Shown piece by piece: positions 55,267 through 63,355 of a stretch of 64,000 bases of DNA. Positions within the stretch are counted from its first letter, which is position 1, and the number at the start of each line of letters is the position of its first letter. The position numbers and the translations under genes are program-made. The notes under the pieces were generated by a model, which saw only the letters and a list, made by a program, of their open reading frames with translations, made no database searches and was not told where the DNA came from. The DNA is from Lacinutrix sp. MedPE-SW (lineage in GTDB: Bacteria > Bacteroidota > Bacteroidia > Flavobacteriales > Flavobacteriaceae). The DNA lies in assembly GCF_001874145.1 (NCBI RefSeq), contig NZ_MPCX01000003.1, positions 186,001-250,000 on the forward strand, written 5' to 3'.

Positions 55267-57090
55267 TTATTTATCTGTTTCTGTTGTAGGTGTATTTGGA
55301 AACTTACTTTCTAGTTCTGCTTGAAATTCTTCCATTACAGGCCTAACAGTACTATCTGGAAGGTCTGATATTTTAATATACATTAAACCATCTACAGCAT
55401 TATTAAATAATGGATCTACATTAAAGGCTACAAGTTTTGCGTTTTGTTTAATGTACTTTTTTAATAATACTGGTAACCTTAAAGCTCCTGGTTCTATTTC
55501 GTCTATTATTTTATCAAATTTATTTAAATCTGCTTCAGTTTCTTCAAAAACAAAATCTTTATCTGCATCTTTTAACTTTACCTTAAATTCCTTTTTTGGA
55601 TGCACATATTGTGCTACATAAGGATCATAATAATGAGATTTCATAAACTCAATCATTAAAGACTTTGAAAACTCAGAAAACTGATTACTAATACTTACGC
55701 CACCAATTAAGTAATTGTGCTCTGGATGACGTAATGTTGTATGTACAATACCTTTCCATAGTAAAAATAAAGGCATTGGTTTTTGTTGGTAATCTTTAAT
55801 TATAAATGCGCGTCCCATTTCTATAGATTCGCTCATCATTTTATGCAATTCTGGTTCAAAACGAAATAGGTCTTGAAGATAAAAACCGTCTATACCATGA
55901 GCTTTAAATATTTGAGAACCTAGGCCCATTCTATAAGCTCCTGCAATTAATTTAGCTTCATTATCCCATAAGAACATGTGGCAATAGTAGCTATCAAATT
56001 TATCTAAATCTATAGCTTCATTTGTACCTTCTCCAACAGCTCTAAAAGTTATTTCACGAAGCCTACCTATTTCTGTTATTATATTAGGTATATCGCTTGC
56101 TGGCGTTAAGAACACTTCGTAGTTTTTACTTTCTAACAAGCGTTTATCGTTTTTTCTAAGTGCTTCTACTTCTGCTATCATTAACTCCTTACTAATTGGA
56201 GTTACAATAGTTTTTGGTGTTTTTAGCACTTTTAAACTTGACGAAATTGAACTTATAATTTTTTCTTTAGGTTCAAAAGTATTAGATAACATATATGTTT
56301 TACGACGAATAAAGGCTGTAAAACTTTCTAATGTTTTATGTTCATTTTGATCTTTAACAGAAATTGGTTTTCCTACTCTAACTTTTATTGTTCTCTTTTT
56401 TTGAGTAAGTAACTCTGATGGTAGTTTTGCTGTTCTAAAGGTATCGCTAATTTTAGATAGTTTATAAAACAATCTACTATTTTTAGCATGAAAATATATA
56501 GGTACAATAGGTACATTTGCTTTTTGAGCTAATTTCATCGCTGCTTCTTCCCAAGGTTTATCTACCATTAACTTACCGTCTTTATAGGTAGATACTTCTC
56601 CAGCAGGAAATAAACCTAATGGATGCCCTTCACGTAAATGCATAATTGCATTTTTAAAACCGGCTATACTAGACTTTACATCCTTTCTGTCTTCAAAAGG
56701 ATTTACAGGCATAATATATGGCTTCATTGGCTCAATACGATGCAATAAAAAGTTTGCTATTATTTTAAAATCGTCTCGCTTTTCAAGCATTAATTTTAAT
56801 AGTAAAATACCATCTATTCCTCCTAATGGATGGTTTGATACCGTTATATATGCGCCATCTTTAGGTAAACGTTTTAAGTCTTCTTCTGGAATTTCAAACT
56901 TTATTTGAAACTCGTTTAAAATAGCATCTAGAAATTCTATTTCTTTTAAATCCTTATTTCGATTATAAATTTTGTTTAAAGTAGAAATTTTTAATGCTTT
57001 CATTAATAGCCAACCAGCAAACGTGCCAAACACACCATACTTATTTAAATGGATTGCTTTTGAAACTTCTTTTGCTGTTACTAACGACAT
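55267..57090 (-). CDS. Fused lysophospholipid-type O-acyltransferase and N-acyltransferase (OlsF/GlsF-like)
   Basis: A 607-residue two-domain enzyme. The N-terminal half (about 60-290) is an acyltransferase of the PlsC/OlsA type with SNHPLGGIDG (residue about 83, active-site His and Asp) and LFPAGEVS. The C-terminal half (about 310-600) is a GNAT-like N-acyltransferase of the OlsB/hemolysin type (EIGRLREITFRAVGEGTN, YLQDLFRFEPEL, ESIEMGRAFI). Known flavobacterial fusions of this layout (OlsF/GlsF) make amino lipids such as ornithine or glycine lipids: N-acylation by one half, O-acylation by the other. The amino acid specificity is not readable. A -7 box lies in front. Confidence 0.88.
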   Translation of the reverse strand: MSLVTAKEVSKAIHLNKYGVFGTFAGWLLMKALKISTLNKIYNRNKDLKEIEFLDAILNEFQIKFEIPEEDLKRLPKDGAYITVSNHPLGGIDGILLLKLMLEKRDDFKIIANFLLHRIEPMKPYIMPVNPFEDRKDVKSSIAGFKNAIMHLREGHPLGLFPAGEVSTYKDGKLMVDKPWEEAAMKLAQKANVPIVPIYFHAKNSRLFYKLSKISDTFRTAKLPSELLTQKKRTIKVRVGKPISVKDQNEHKTLESFTAFIRRKTYMLSNTFEPKEKIISSISSSLKVLKTPKTIVTPISKELMIAEVEALRKNDKRLLESKNYEVFLTPASDIPNIITEIGRLREITFRAVGEGTNEAIDLDKFDSYYCHMFLWDNEAKLIAGAYRMGLGSQIFKAHGIDGFYLQDLFRFEPELHKMMSESIEMGRAFIIKDYQQKPMPLFLLWKGIVHTTLRHPEHNYLIGGVSISNQFSEFSKSLMIEFMKSHYYDPYVAQYVHPKKEFKVKLKDADKDFVFEETEADLNKFDKIIDEIEPGALRLPVLLKKYIKQNAKLVAFNVDPLFNNAVDGLMYIKISDLPDSTVRPVMEEFQAELESKFPNTPTTETDK

Positions 57091-57112
57091 TTTTATACTT
57101 TATTAACGCCTA

Positions 57113-57120
57113 CAAATGTA
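57113..57120 (-). promoter_or_regulatory. -7 box for the fused acyltransferase gene
   Basis: Minus strand TACATTTG fits TANNTTTG, 23 bp before the ATG, between it and the aspartate kinase gene. Confidence 0.4.
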
Positions 57121-57130
57121 AGCAAAAAGA

Positions 57131-58381
57131 TTATTGAGTTACTATCTGTACTGTTTGTTGAAACAACTGCTTAAGTAACACGGTTTTACCTTGCTCTAAA
57201 CTAGTAATTGAAGCATTATCATAATGCCTAATTGTATAAAGTGATACATTTTCGTGACAAGTTACTTTAAATTTTGCCTTTAAATGCAATAATAATTTTT
57301 CAAGATTATTATAATTGTTGTCTATACATACTGAAAAACTAATAGCAGAATTTTGTATAACACCAACCTTCATTTTATATTGTGATAATAAGTTAAATAT
57401 TTCACTAATATTCTCTTCAACTATATATGAAAAATCTAAAGTTGAAAGTGATAATAAAACTTGATTTTGTTTTAATATAAAACATGGTAATTGCGGCTCA
57501 ATCCCAATAGATTTATTTACCGTAGTACCATTATTTTTAGGGTTTAAAAATGATTTTACATGTAATGGTATTTCTTTTCTTTGTAAAGGTTGAAGCGTTT
57601 TTGGGTGAATTACAGAAGCTCCATAAAAAGCAAGCTCTATAGCTTCGGTATACGATATTGTATTTAGTAGCTTTGTGTTTTTAAAATGCCTTGGATCTCC
57701 ATTTAGTACACCTGGTACATCTTTCCAGACTGTAACACTTTCTGCATTTAAACAGTAAGCAAATATCGCTGCTGTATAATCACTTCCTTCTCTACCTAAG
57801 GTTGTTGTAAAATTATTAGCATCACTACCTAAAAATCCTTGAGTTATATATAATGTATCTGCGTTTACTGCTTTAGATATTATATCTTGAGTTAAATCCC
57901 AATTTACATTTGCATTACGGTAATAATCGTCGGTTTTTATGCATTGTCTTACATCTAACCAAGTATTATTATAATGCCTTTTGTTTAAATAATTACTAAT
58001 TATTGTGCTAGAAACAAGCTCTCCATAACCAATAACTTGATCGTATATAAAATTATAATTTGGAGATTTATTACTGTTTAAAAACTGTAATAATTCCTTA
58101 AAAAGCTCATTAACTTCTGTAAAAACTTTGTGTTGTTCATTTTCAAACAAATCACCCATGATTTTTTCATGGTATGCTTTTACTAATTGTATTTCAGATT
58201 TAAAATGGTCTTTATTATTTAAATATTTATCGATTACAACCTCTAAAGCATTAGTTGTTTTTCCCATTGCAGAAACTACAATTAATGTGTTTTTATGACC
58301 TAATGTTTCTAAAACTTGAATAACATTTTTTACTCCATTAGCGTCTTTTACAGATGCGCCACCAAACTTAAATACTCGCAC
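57131..58381 (-). CDS. Aspartate kinase (monofunctional)
   Basis: First step of the aspartate family (lysine, threonine, methionine, diaminopimelate). The kinase landmarks are KFGGASVKDANGV (residues 4-16), VSAMGKTTNAL, FLGSDANNFTTTLGREGSDYTAA and WKDVPGVLNGDPR. The C-terminal part (about 300-416) resembles an ACT pair but is weakly conserved. 416 residues, somewhat short for the class with two ACT domains (about 450). It overlaps the GNAT gene by one base, hence co-transcribed. No homoserine dehydrogenase domain is attached. Confidence 0.93.
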   Translation of the reverse strand: MRVFKFGGASVKDANGVKNVIQVLETLGHKNTLIVVSAMGKTTNALEVVIDKYLNNKDHFKSEIQLVKAYHEKIMGDLFENEQHKVFTEVNELFKELLQFLNSNKSPNYNFIYDQVIGYGELVSSTIISNYLNKRHYNNTWLDVRQCIKTDDYYRNANVNWDLTQDIISKAVNADTLYITQGFLGSDANNFTTTLGREGSDYTAAIFAYCLNAESVTVWKDVPGVLNGDPRHFKNTKLLNTISYTEAIELAFYGASVIHPKTLQPLQRKEIPLHVKSFLNPKNNGTTVNKSIGIEPQLPCFILKQNQVLLSLSTLDFSYIVEENISEIFNLLSQYKMKVGVIQNSAISFSVCIDNNYNNLEKLLLHLKAKFKVTCHENVSLYTIRHYDNASITSLEQGKTVLLKQLFQQTVQIVTQ

Positions 58382-58860
58382 TATATATTGTTTAAATAGT
58401 TTTTAATTCCATTTTCGTTTAAATGTACAACATCCCAATCTCGTTTTACATTAGCTCCTTTCTTTTCATAAAAAGTTATCGCAGGATCATTCCAGTCTAA
58501 TACCTCCCAACATATACGTTTTACACCTAATGTATTGCCGTATTTTACAACTTCGTTTAATAATATTGTACCCAATCCATGACCTCTCATTTTTTCGCTA
58601 ACAATTAAATCTTCAAGGTGTAAAACTTCTCCTTTCCATGTAGAGTAGCGCATATAAACTAATGCAGCACCAACAATTTTAGAGTCTATTTCTATAACAA
58701 AACACGTGAATTTTGGTTTTGCACCAAACCCATCAATTTCTAAATCACTAACAGAAATTTCGACCTCATTAGGTTCTTTTTCAAAAACGGCAAGTTCTAC
58801 AATTAAATCGTGAACTTGCTTCATGTCGCTTTTTGTTGCTAAACGCGCTATATAATTCAT
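58381..58860 (-). CDS. GNAT-family N-acetyltransferase
   Basis: A 159-residue acetyltransferase with the acetyl-CoA-binding motif KMRGHGLGTILLNEVV (about 98-113) and an upstream HLEDLIVSE, typical of the diamine/spermidine N-acetyltransferase-like branch (VHDLIVELAVFEKEPNEVEIS at the N-terminus). The substrate is unknown. It is the first gene of the minus-strand unit with aspartate kinase (1-bp overlap). Confidence 0.9.
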   Translation of the reverse strand: MNYIARLATKSDMKQVHDLIVELAVFEKEPNEVEISVSDLEIDGFGAKPKFTCFVIEIDSKIVGAALVYMRYSTWKGEVLHLEDLIVSEKMRGHGLGTILLNEVVKYGNTLGVKRICWEVLDWNDPAITFYEKKGANVKRDWDVVHLNENGIKNYLNNI

Positions 58861-58880
58861 AATAAAAATATATTGAAAAT

Positions 58881-58888
58881 CAAATATA
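58881..58888 (-). promoter_or_regulatory. -7 box for the GNAT-aspartate kinase unit
   Basis: Minus strand TATATTTG fits TANNTTTG, 21 bp before the GNAT ATG. Confidence 0.4.
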
Positions 58889-58982
58889 ACTTAAAGTTGA
58901 ATATCGTACTACATTTACATTATGGAAATCGATATAGTTTGTTAAAAAAAACGATATTTGCAAAAAGCATCACAAATACAAC

Positions 58983-59990
58983 ATGTCTAGAAAAAATCAA
59001 ACCTTAGGTGAATTTATTATTGAAAACCAGGCCTCTTTTAAATATACATCTGGTGAATTATCAAGACTTATTAACTCTATAAGGCTTGCTGCTAAAGTAG
59101 TAAACCATGAAGTAAATAAAGCTGGTTTAGTAGATATTACTGGAGCTGCTGGTGATGTAAATATTCAAGGTGAAGATCAACAAAAACTAGATGTTTATGC
59201 AAACGAAAAGTTTATACAAACACTAACAAATAGAAATATTGTTTGTGGTATTGCTAGTGAAGAAGAGGATGATTTTATTACTATAAACAGTCAAGATGAA
59301 AATAACCAAAATAAATATGTTGTCTTAATAGACCCATTAGATGGTTCATCTAACATAGATGTAAATGTATCTGTAGGTACAATTTTTTCGGTATATAGGC
59401 GAGTTACTCCTATAGGATCACCTGTTACAATAGAAGATTTTTTACAAAAAGGAAATCAACAAGTTGCTGCTGGATATGTTGTTTATGGTACATCTACAAT
59501 GCTAGTTTATACAACTGGACATGGTGTAAATGGTTTTACATTAAACCCAGCCATAGGGACTTTGTATTTATCACATCCAAATATGCAGTTTCCTGAAAAC
59601 GGAAATATATATTCTGTAAACGAAGGGAATTATAATCATTTCCCTCAAGGCGTAAAAGATTATATAAAATATTGCCAAAAAGAAGAAGATGACAGACCGT
59701 ATACTGCAAGGTATATTGGCTCTTTAGTTTCAGATTTTCATAGAAATATGATAAAAGGAGGTATTTATATATATCCTAAAAGCTCAAAAAACTCAGACGG
59801 AAAATTACGTTTATTATATGAATGTAATCCTATGGCGTTTATAGCCGAACAAGCAAATGGTAAAGCTAGTGATGGTTTTACAAGAATTTTAGACATAGAA
59901 CCCAAAGAGTTACACCAACGTGTACCATTTTTTTGCGGTAGCAAGAATATGGTAGAAAAGGCCGAAGAATTTATGAGCAAAAATTTGTAA
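58983..59990 (+). CDS. fbp: Fructose-1,6-bisphosphatase class I
   Basis: Hydrolyses fructose-1,6-bisphosphate in gluconeogenesis. The metal-binding motif [10 protein letters not shown] lies near 117-126 and the upstream EEED near 96; the substrate-binding [14 protein letters not shown] and [23 protein letters not shown] complete the family signature. 335 residues, as usual. Divergent from the GNAT unit with 122 bp between. Confidence 0.97.
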   Translation: MSRKNQTLGEFIIENQASFKYTSGELSRLINSIRLAAKVVNHEVNKAGLVDITGAAGDVNIQGEDQQKLDVYANEKFIQTLTNRNIVCGIASEEEDDFITINSQDENNQNKYVVLIDPLDGSSNIDVNVSVGTIFSVYRRVTPIGSPVTIEDFLQKGNQQVAAGYVVYGTSTMLVYTTGHGVNGFTLNPAIGTLYLSHPNMQFPENGNIYSVNEGNYNHFPQGVKDYIKYCQKEEDDRPYTARYIGSLVSDFHRNMIKGGIYIYPKSSKNSDGKLRLLYECNPMAFIAEQANGKASDGFTRILDIEPKELHQRVPFFCGSKNMVEKAEEFMSKNL

Positions 59991-60012
59991 TACAACTTTG
60001 TTAAAATTTTGC

Positions 60013-60020
60013 TACATTTG
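60013..60020 (+). promoter_or_regulatory. -7 box for the GTPase/kinase operon
   Basis: TACATTTG fits TANNTTTG, 26 bp before the first ATG of the five-gene run. Confidence 0.45.
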
Positions 60021-60046
60021 TTAGAACTCAAACTATTAACAGCATA

Positions 60047-60400
60047 ATGGCTAAAGACGCTAAAACAAATCCTGAAATAACTAACGCTCAAGACCCAACA
60101 TCTAAAATTGATGCAATTAAGCAATTAATTTTTGGTGAAAATATGGTTGAATATAACCATGAATTTGAAGCTGTCAAGCAAGACATTCTAAATAAGAAAA
60201 AAGAGCTTGAGAATTTAGTAGATGAAGTAAAAGCAGAACTACTTCAAAATATAGATAATTTAAGTACAGATATTAACATTAGAATTACTGAACTTGAAAA
60301 TAATCTCGAGGATAAAGCTAATAGCTTAGACGAAAAAAAATTAGACCGTAAAATCTTTGGCGATTTACTTATTAAACTTGGCGAGAAAATAAGTAACTAA
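60047..60400 (+). CDS. Small coiled-coil protein, first gene of the GTPase operon
   Basis: A 117-residue soluble protein. Residues about 30-95 form an uninterrupted heptad-like helix (FEAVKQDILNKKKELENLVDE, ITELENNLEDKANSLDEKK) and the end is LDRKIFGDLLIKLGEKIS. No recognised domain. The stop is 15 bp before the next gene. The coiled coil suggests an adaptor for the following helical protein, GTPase and kinases; this is inference from context. Confidence 0.75.
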   Translation: MAKDAKTNPEITNAQDPTSKIDAIKQLIFGENMVEYNHEFEAVKQDILNKKKELENLVDEVKAELLQNIDNLSTDINIRITELENNLEDKANSLDEKKLDRKIFGDLLIKLGEKISN

Positions 60401-60415
60401 TTCGATTCTCACGCC

Positions 60416-61234
60416 ATGAATCAAGAAGAAAGACTTAGTATTTTAAAAGACATCTTATTAACAGATGAGCGTGAGTATGCCAAAAAAGTTGAAGAAAAAC
60501 TTCGTGTTGTCGAAGATATTGTAAACAGGCAAAACAAACTTTCTGAAAGAGTAAACCCAATAATCGATGATAAACTACACGAATTTGTTGTAGAAATCCC
60601 AAAAACATTAGGTCCAACAATAACAGAAGCTTTAAAAACTGAAATTAAAAACTCTCAAGACGCTGTAGTTGAAGCATTATTTCCAATAATTGGAAAAATG
60701 ATAAAAAAATACGTGCAGCACGAAATGCAAATACTTTCTGAGCAAATTAATGCCAAAATGAATAGTGCATTTTCTTTTGAAGGCTTAAAACGCAGATTTA
60801 TGTCTAAGAAAACAGGCGTGAGCGAAGGCGATTTAATTTTACAAAGCATAGCACAACCTACTGTAGAACAAATCATGGTTATAGAAAAAGGATCTGGTAT
60901 AATAATATCAGAGTATTCTAAAACACAATCTATAGACGAAGATATGGTTTCAGGAATGCTAACCGCTATAAAAAGTTTTGCAGAAGATGCCTTTGAAAAA
61001 AGTGATCAAGAATTGCAATATATAGAGTATGACAGCTTTCACCTACACCTTCAAAATTTTTCTTCTTACTATATTGCAGTAGTAATATCTGGAGCTTATA
61101 ATATATTATTTAAAGACAAATTAGAAGATAAGCTTTTAGACTTTGCTCAAAATTACATTAACAAAGAAGATTTAGAAGACAATGATTCATTTTCTAAGAA
61201 ATTAAAAGTATATTTCGGCAATGAAAATCTCTAA
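60416..61234 (+). CDS. Helical protein with a roadblock/longin-like C-terminal domain
   Basis: A 272-residue protein. The N-terminal half (1-135) is helical: KILL-type DILLTDEREYAKKVEEKLRV, then IPKTLGPTITEALKTEIKN and VVEALFPIIGKMIKKYVQHE. The C-terminal half (about 148-245) reads as alternating strands and helices: VEQIMVIEKGSGIIISEYS, DEDMVSGMLTAIKSFAEDAF, YYIAVVISGAY. The same arrangement occurs, as I recall, in front of the OmpA domain of large OmpA-family envelope proteins of other phyla, but here no OmpA domain follows. The pattern suits a roadblock/longin-type GTPase partner. Its 3' end overlaps the GTPase gene by 14 bp. Confidence 0.75.
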   Translation: MNQEERLSILKDILLTDEREYAKKVEEKLRVVEDIVNRQNKLSERVNPIIDDKLHEFVVEIPKTLGPTITEALKTEIKNSQDAVVEALFPIIGKMIKKYVQHEMQILSEQINAKMNSAFSFEGLKRRFMSKKTGVSEGDLILQSIAQPTVEQIMVIEKGSGIIISEYSKTQSIDEDMVSGMLTAIKSFAEDAFEKSDQELQYIEYDSFHLHLQNFSSYYIAVVISGAYNILFKDKLEDKLLDFAQNYINKEDLEDNDSFSKKLKVYFGNENL

Positions 61235-61712
61235 AAAAATAGTTTTATTAGGCCACTTTGGAGTAGGTAAATCGTCTTTAATTAGGCGTTTTGTAGAAAA
61301 TACATTTACCGAAGATTACAAAGTAACAATAGGCGTACATATATTTAAGAAAAACGTTACTGTACCAGAAAAAAACACAGATGTATCATTAATTATCTGG
61401 GATTTAGAAGGTAATGACGACATTACAAACACAAGGCTATCTTATTTATTAGGCACAAATGCCTTTATTTATGTGTACGATTTAACTAGACCTGCAACTT
61501 ACCAGAATATAAAATCTGAAATAGAATTTTTGCAATCTAAGCAACCAAAAACACCTATAACAATAGTAGGAAATAAAGAAGATTTAGTTACAAAGACATT
61601 TATAAAGCAGAACAACGATAATTTTGGCGCTTTAACGGATTTGTACGTTAGTGCAAAAACCGGAAATAAAGTTGATGAACTTTTTTCTAATTTAGCTGAA
61701 TCACTTATTTAA
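61221..61712 (+). CDS. Ras-like small GTPase
   Basis: A 163-residue single-domain GTPase of the Ras/Rab type. G1 is GHFGVGKS (11-18), the G2 Thr lies in VTIGV (T36), G3 is WDLEG (60-64), G4 is NKED (118-121) and G5 SAK (144-146). The residue after DxxG, which is the catalytic Gln in Ras, is Asn65, and Ras Gly12 corresponds to Phe13. There is no lipidation motif at either end. It overlaps the preceding gene by 14 bp and is followed by a sensor kinase, so it probably works in a regulated complex with those proteins. MglA-like roles in polarity are an alternative. Confidence 0.88.
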   Translation: MKISKKIVLLGHFGVGKSSLIRRFVENTFTEDYKVTIGVHIFKKNVTVPEKNTDVSLIIWDLEGNDDITNTRLSYLLGTNAFIYVYDLTRPATYQNIKSEIEFLQSKQPKTPITIVGNKEDLVTKTFIKQNNDNFGALTDLYVSAKTGNKVDELFSNLAESLI

Positions 61713-61735
61713 TTAAGAAAATTCCAGCTAATTCT

Positions 61736-63259
61736 ATGTTAGAAGAGTACAAAAAAAAACATACAAAACCGCTAGTACAACACCTAATACTAGAATTAAA
61801 TGGTGATATATTAGAAACCGACGAAGCATTGTTTTCTATTTCAAAAAATGAAAATATTGCTAATATCCATCCATTTTTCGAAACCTTATCTACATTATTA
61901 AATACAAATAATGAAGATTTTAATTTTTCATGTATTCATTTAAACATTGGAAACTATACTGCAATTTGTGATATAATTATAAAAACATTTTCTAGCGACA
62001 AAAAACCTTTATTAATTATTCATGATTTAACAGAGCACTACAAAACATACCAAACTACTGCTCAAGTAAGAAACGAATCTGTTATAAACTCTCAAATATT
62101 AGAGCTTAAAAATAATTATCTAAAAGAAAAAGAAGCTTTTAAAAACACATTTATTGCAAACTTTAGTCATGAACTTAGAGACCCATTAACTGGGATATTA
62201 ACCTTTTCAGACATTTTAAGTAAAACAAGTTTAACAGCACAACAAAAAGATTATATCCAAATCTTAAACTCATCATCAAGCTTCTTAAAACAAATGATTG
62301 ATGATATTTTAGATATTTCTAAAATAGAAGCAGGAAAGTTAGAACTTACAATAGAACCTTTTAGTTTAAGTGACTTGTTAGAAGAATTAAAATTAAACTA
62401 CACCTTAAAAGCAAAACAAAAAGGTATTGAGTTTAACTATAATTTTGACACTAATTTACCACAAATTGTAGGTGGAGATAGCAAAAGATTAAGACAAGTA
62501 ATTACAAACTTGTTAGATAACGCAATAAAATTTACACCAGAAGGAAGTGTAACCTTAAATGTATCGCTAAATCAAATTAGAGCTCAAAAAGCAAGTATTC
62601 ATTTCGAAATTATAGACACAGGAATTGGTATTAAAAAAGAGCACTATAAAGACATCTTTTCTAGTTTCACCCAAGTTAGTGAAAATGACAATTATAAAGG
62701 TACAGGTTTAGGTTTAGCAATAGTAAAATACTTGGTAGAACTAACTAATAGTAAAGTTAATGTAGAATCTGAATTAGGAAAAGGCACAACTTTCTCTACA
62801 AGTATTAATTTTTTAGCGCATTCTGGGTTAAAATTAACACAACAGAAAAAACAAACAGATATAGAATTCAACCCTAATAAAAAATATAATATTTTACTAG
62901 TTGAAGACTCAGAAATAACACAACTTTCTGTACTTAAAATCTTAGCTACAAAAGGTCAATTTTTTCTTGATATCGCATCAAATCCAGACGATGTAATTTC
63001 AAGAATTTCAACTTTTGAAAATGAAGTAGACTTAATATTAATGGATATTAAGTTAAAAGAACATAATGGAGAAGATATTGCTAAACAAATTAGAAGTTTA
63101 CCAGAACGTCAACATAGAAAAATACCAATTATAGCAATGACTGCTAAAGTGTTTAAAGAAGATTTTAAACGCTATAAAAAAGCAGGAATTAACGATGTAT
63201 TAAAAAAGCCTTTTAACGAAAGGCAATTTTTAAAAAAATTATCAGAACACCTAAATTAA
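61736..63259 (+). CDS. Hybrid sensor histidine kinase with receiver domain
   Basis: A 507-residue soluble kinase. The N-terminal 105 residues (LVQHLILELNGDILETDEALF, ADSTIHDLTEHYKTY-like ends) form a PAS-like sensor without membrane segments. A helical linker leads to the HisKA domain with H145 (NFSHELRDPLTG), the HATPase with NLLDNAIKFTPEG and the GTGLGLAIVKYLVE lid, and a C-terminal receiver (about 382-507) with E391/D392, phosphoacceptor D437, T469 and K491. The upstream small GTPase gene ends 23 bp before. The input is therefore likely cytoplasmic, perhaps the GTPase complex; this is inferred from gene order. Confidence 0.93.
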   Translation: MLEEYKKKHTKPLVQHLILELNGDILETDEALFSISKNENIANIHPFFETLSTLLNTNNEDFNFSCIHLNIGNYTAICDIIIKTFSSDKKPLLIIHDLTEHYKTYQTTAQVRNESVINSQILELKNNYLKEKEAFKNTFIANFSHELRDPLTGILTFSDILSKTSLTAQQKDYIQILNSSSSFLKQMIDDILDISKIEAGKLELTIEPFSLSDLLEELKLNYTLKAKQKGIEFNYNFDTNLPQIVGGDSKRLRQVITNLLDNAIKFTPEGSVTLNVSLNQIRAQKASIHFEIIDTGIGIKKEHYKDIFSSFTQVSENDNYKGTGLGLAIVKYLVELTNSKVNVESELGKGTTFSTSINFLAHSGLKLTQQKKQTDIEFNPNKKYNILLVEDSEITQLSVLKILATKGQFFLDIASNPDDVISRISTFENEVDLILMDIKLKEHNGEDIAKQIRSLPERQHRKIPIIAMTAKVFKEDFKRYKKAGINDVLKKPFNERQFLKKLSEHLN

Positions 63260-63322
63260 ATTAATATTAAATAAACCATCCCTCGATTTGATTATAGTAT
63301 ACCTTGTTTAAAAAAATTGTAT

Positions 63323-63339
63323 CTTTAGTAATACTAAAG
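63323..63339. repeat. Small perfect dyad between the two kinase genes
   Basis: CTTTAGTA-A-TACTAAAG, an 8-bp inverted repeat around a single base in the 96-bp gap; it overlaps a TATCTTTA sequence that is one base from the -7 consensus. It could be an operator for a second promoter, or a stem in the mRNA. Confidence 0.4.
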
Positions 63340-63355
63340 GTTTATACCTAAATGC

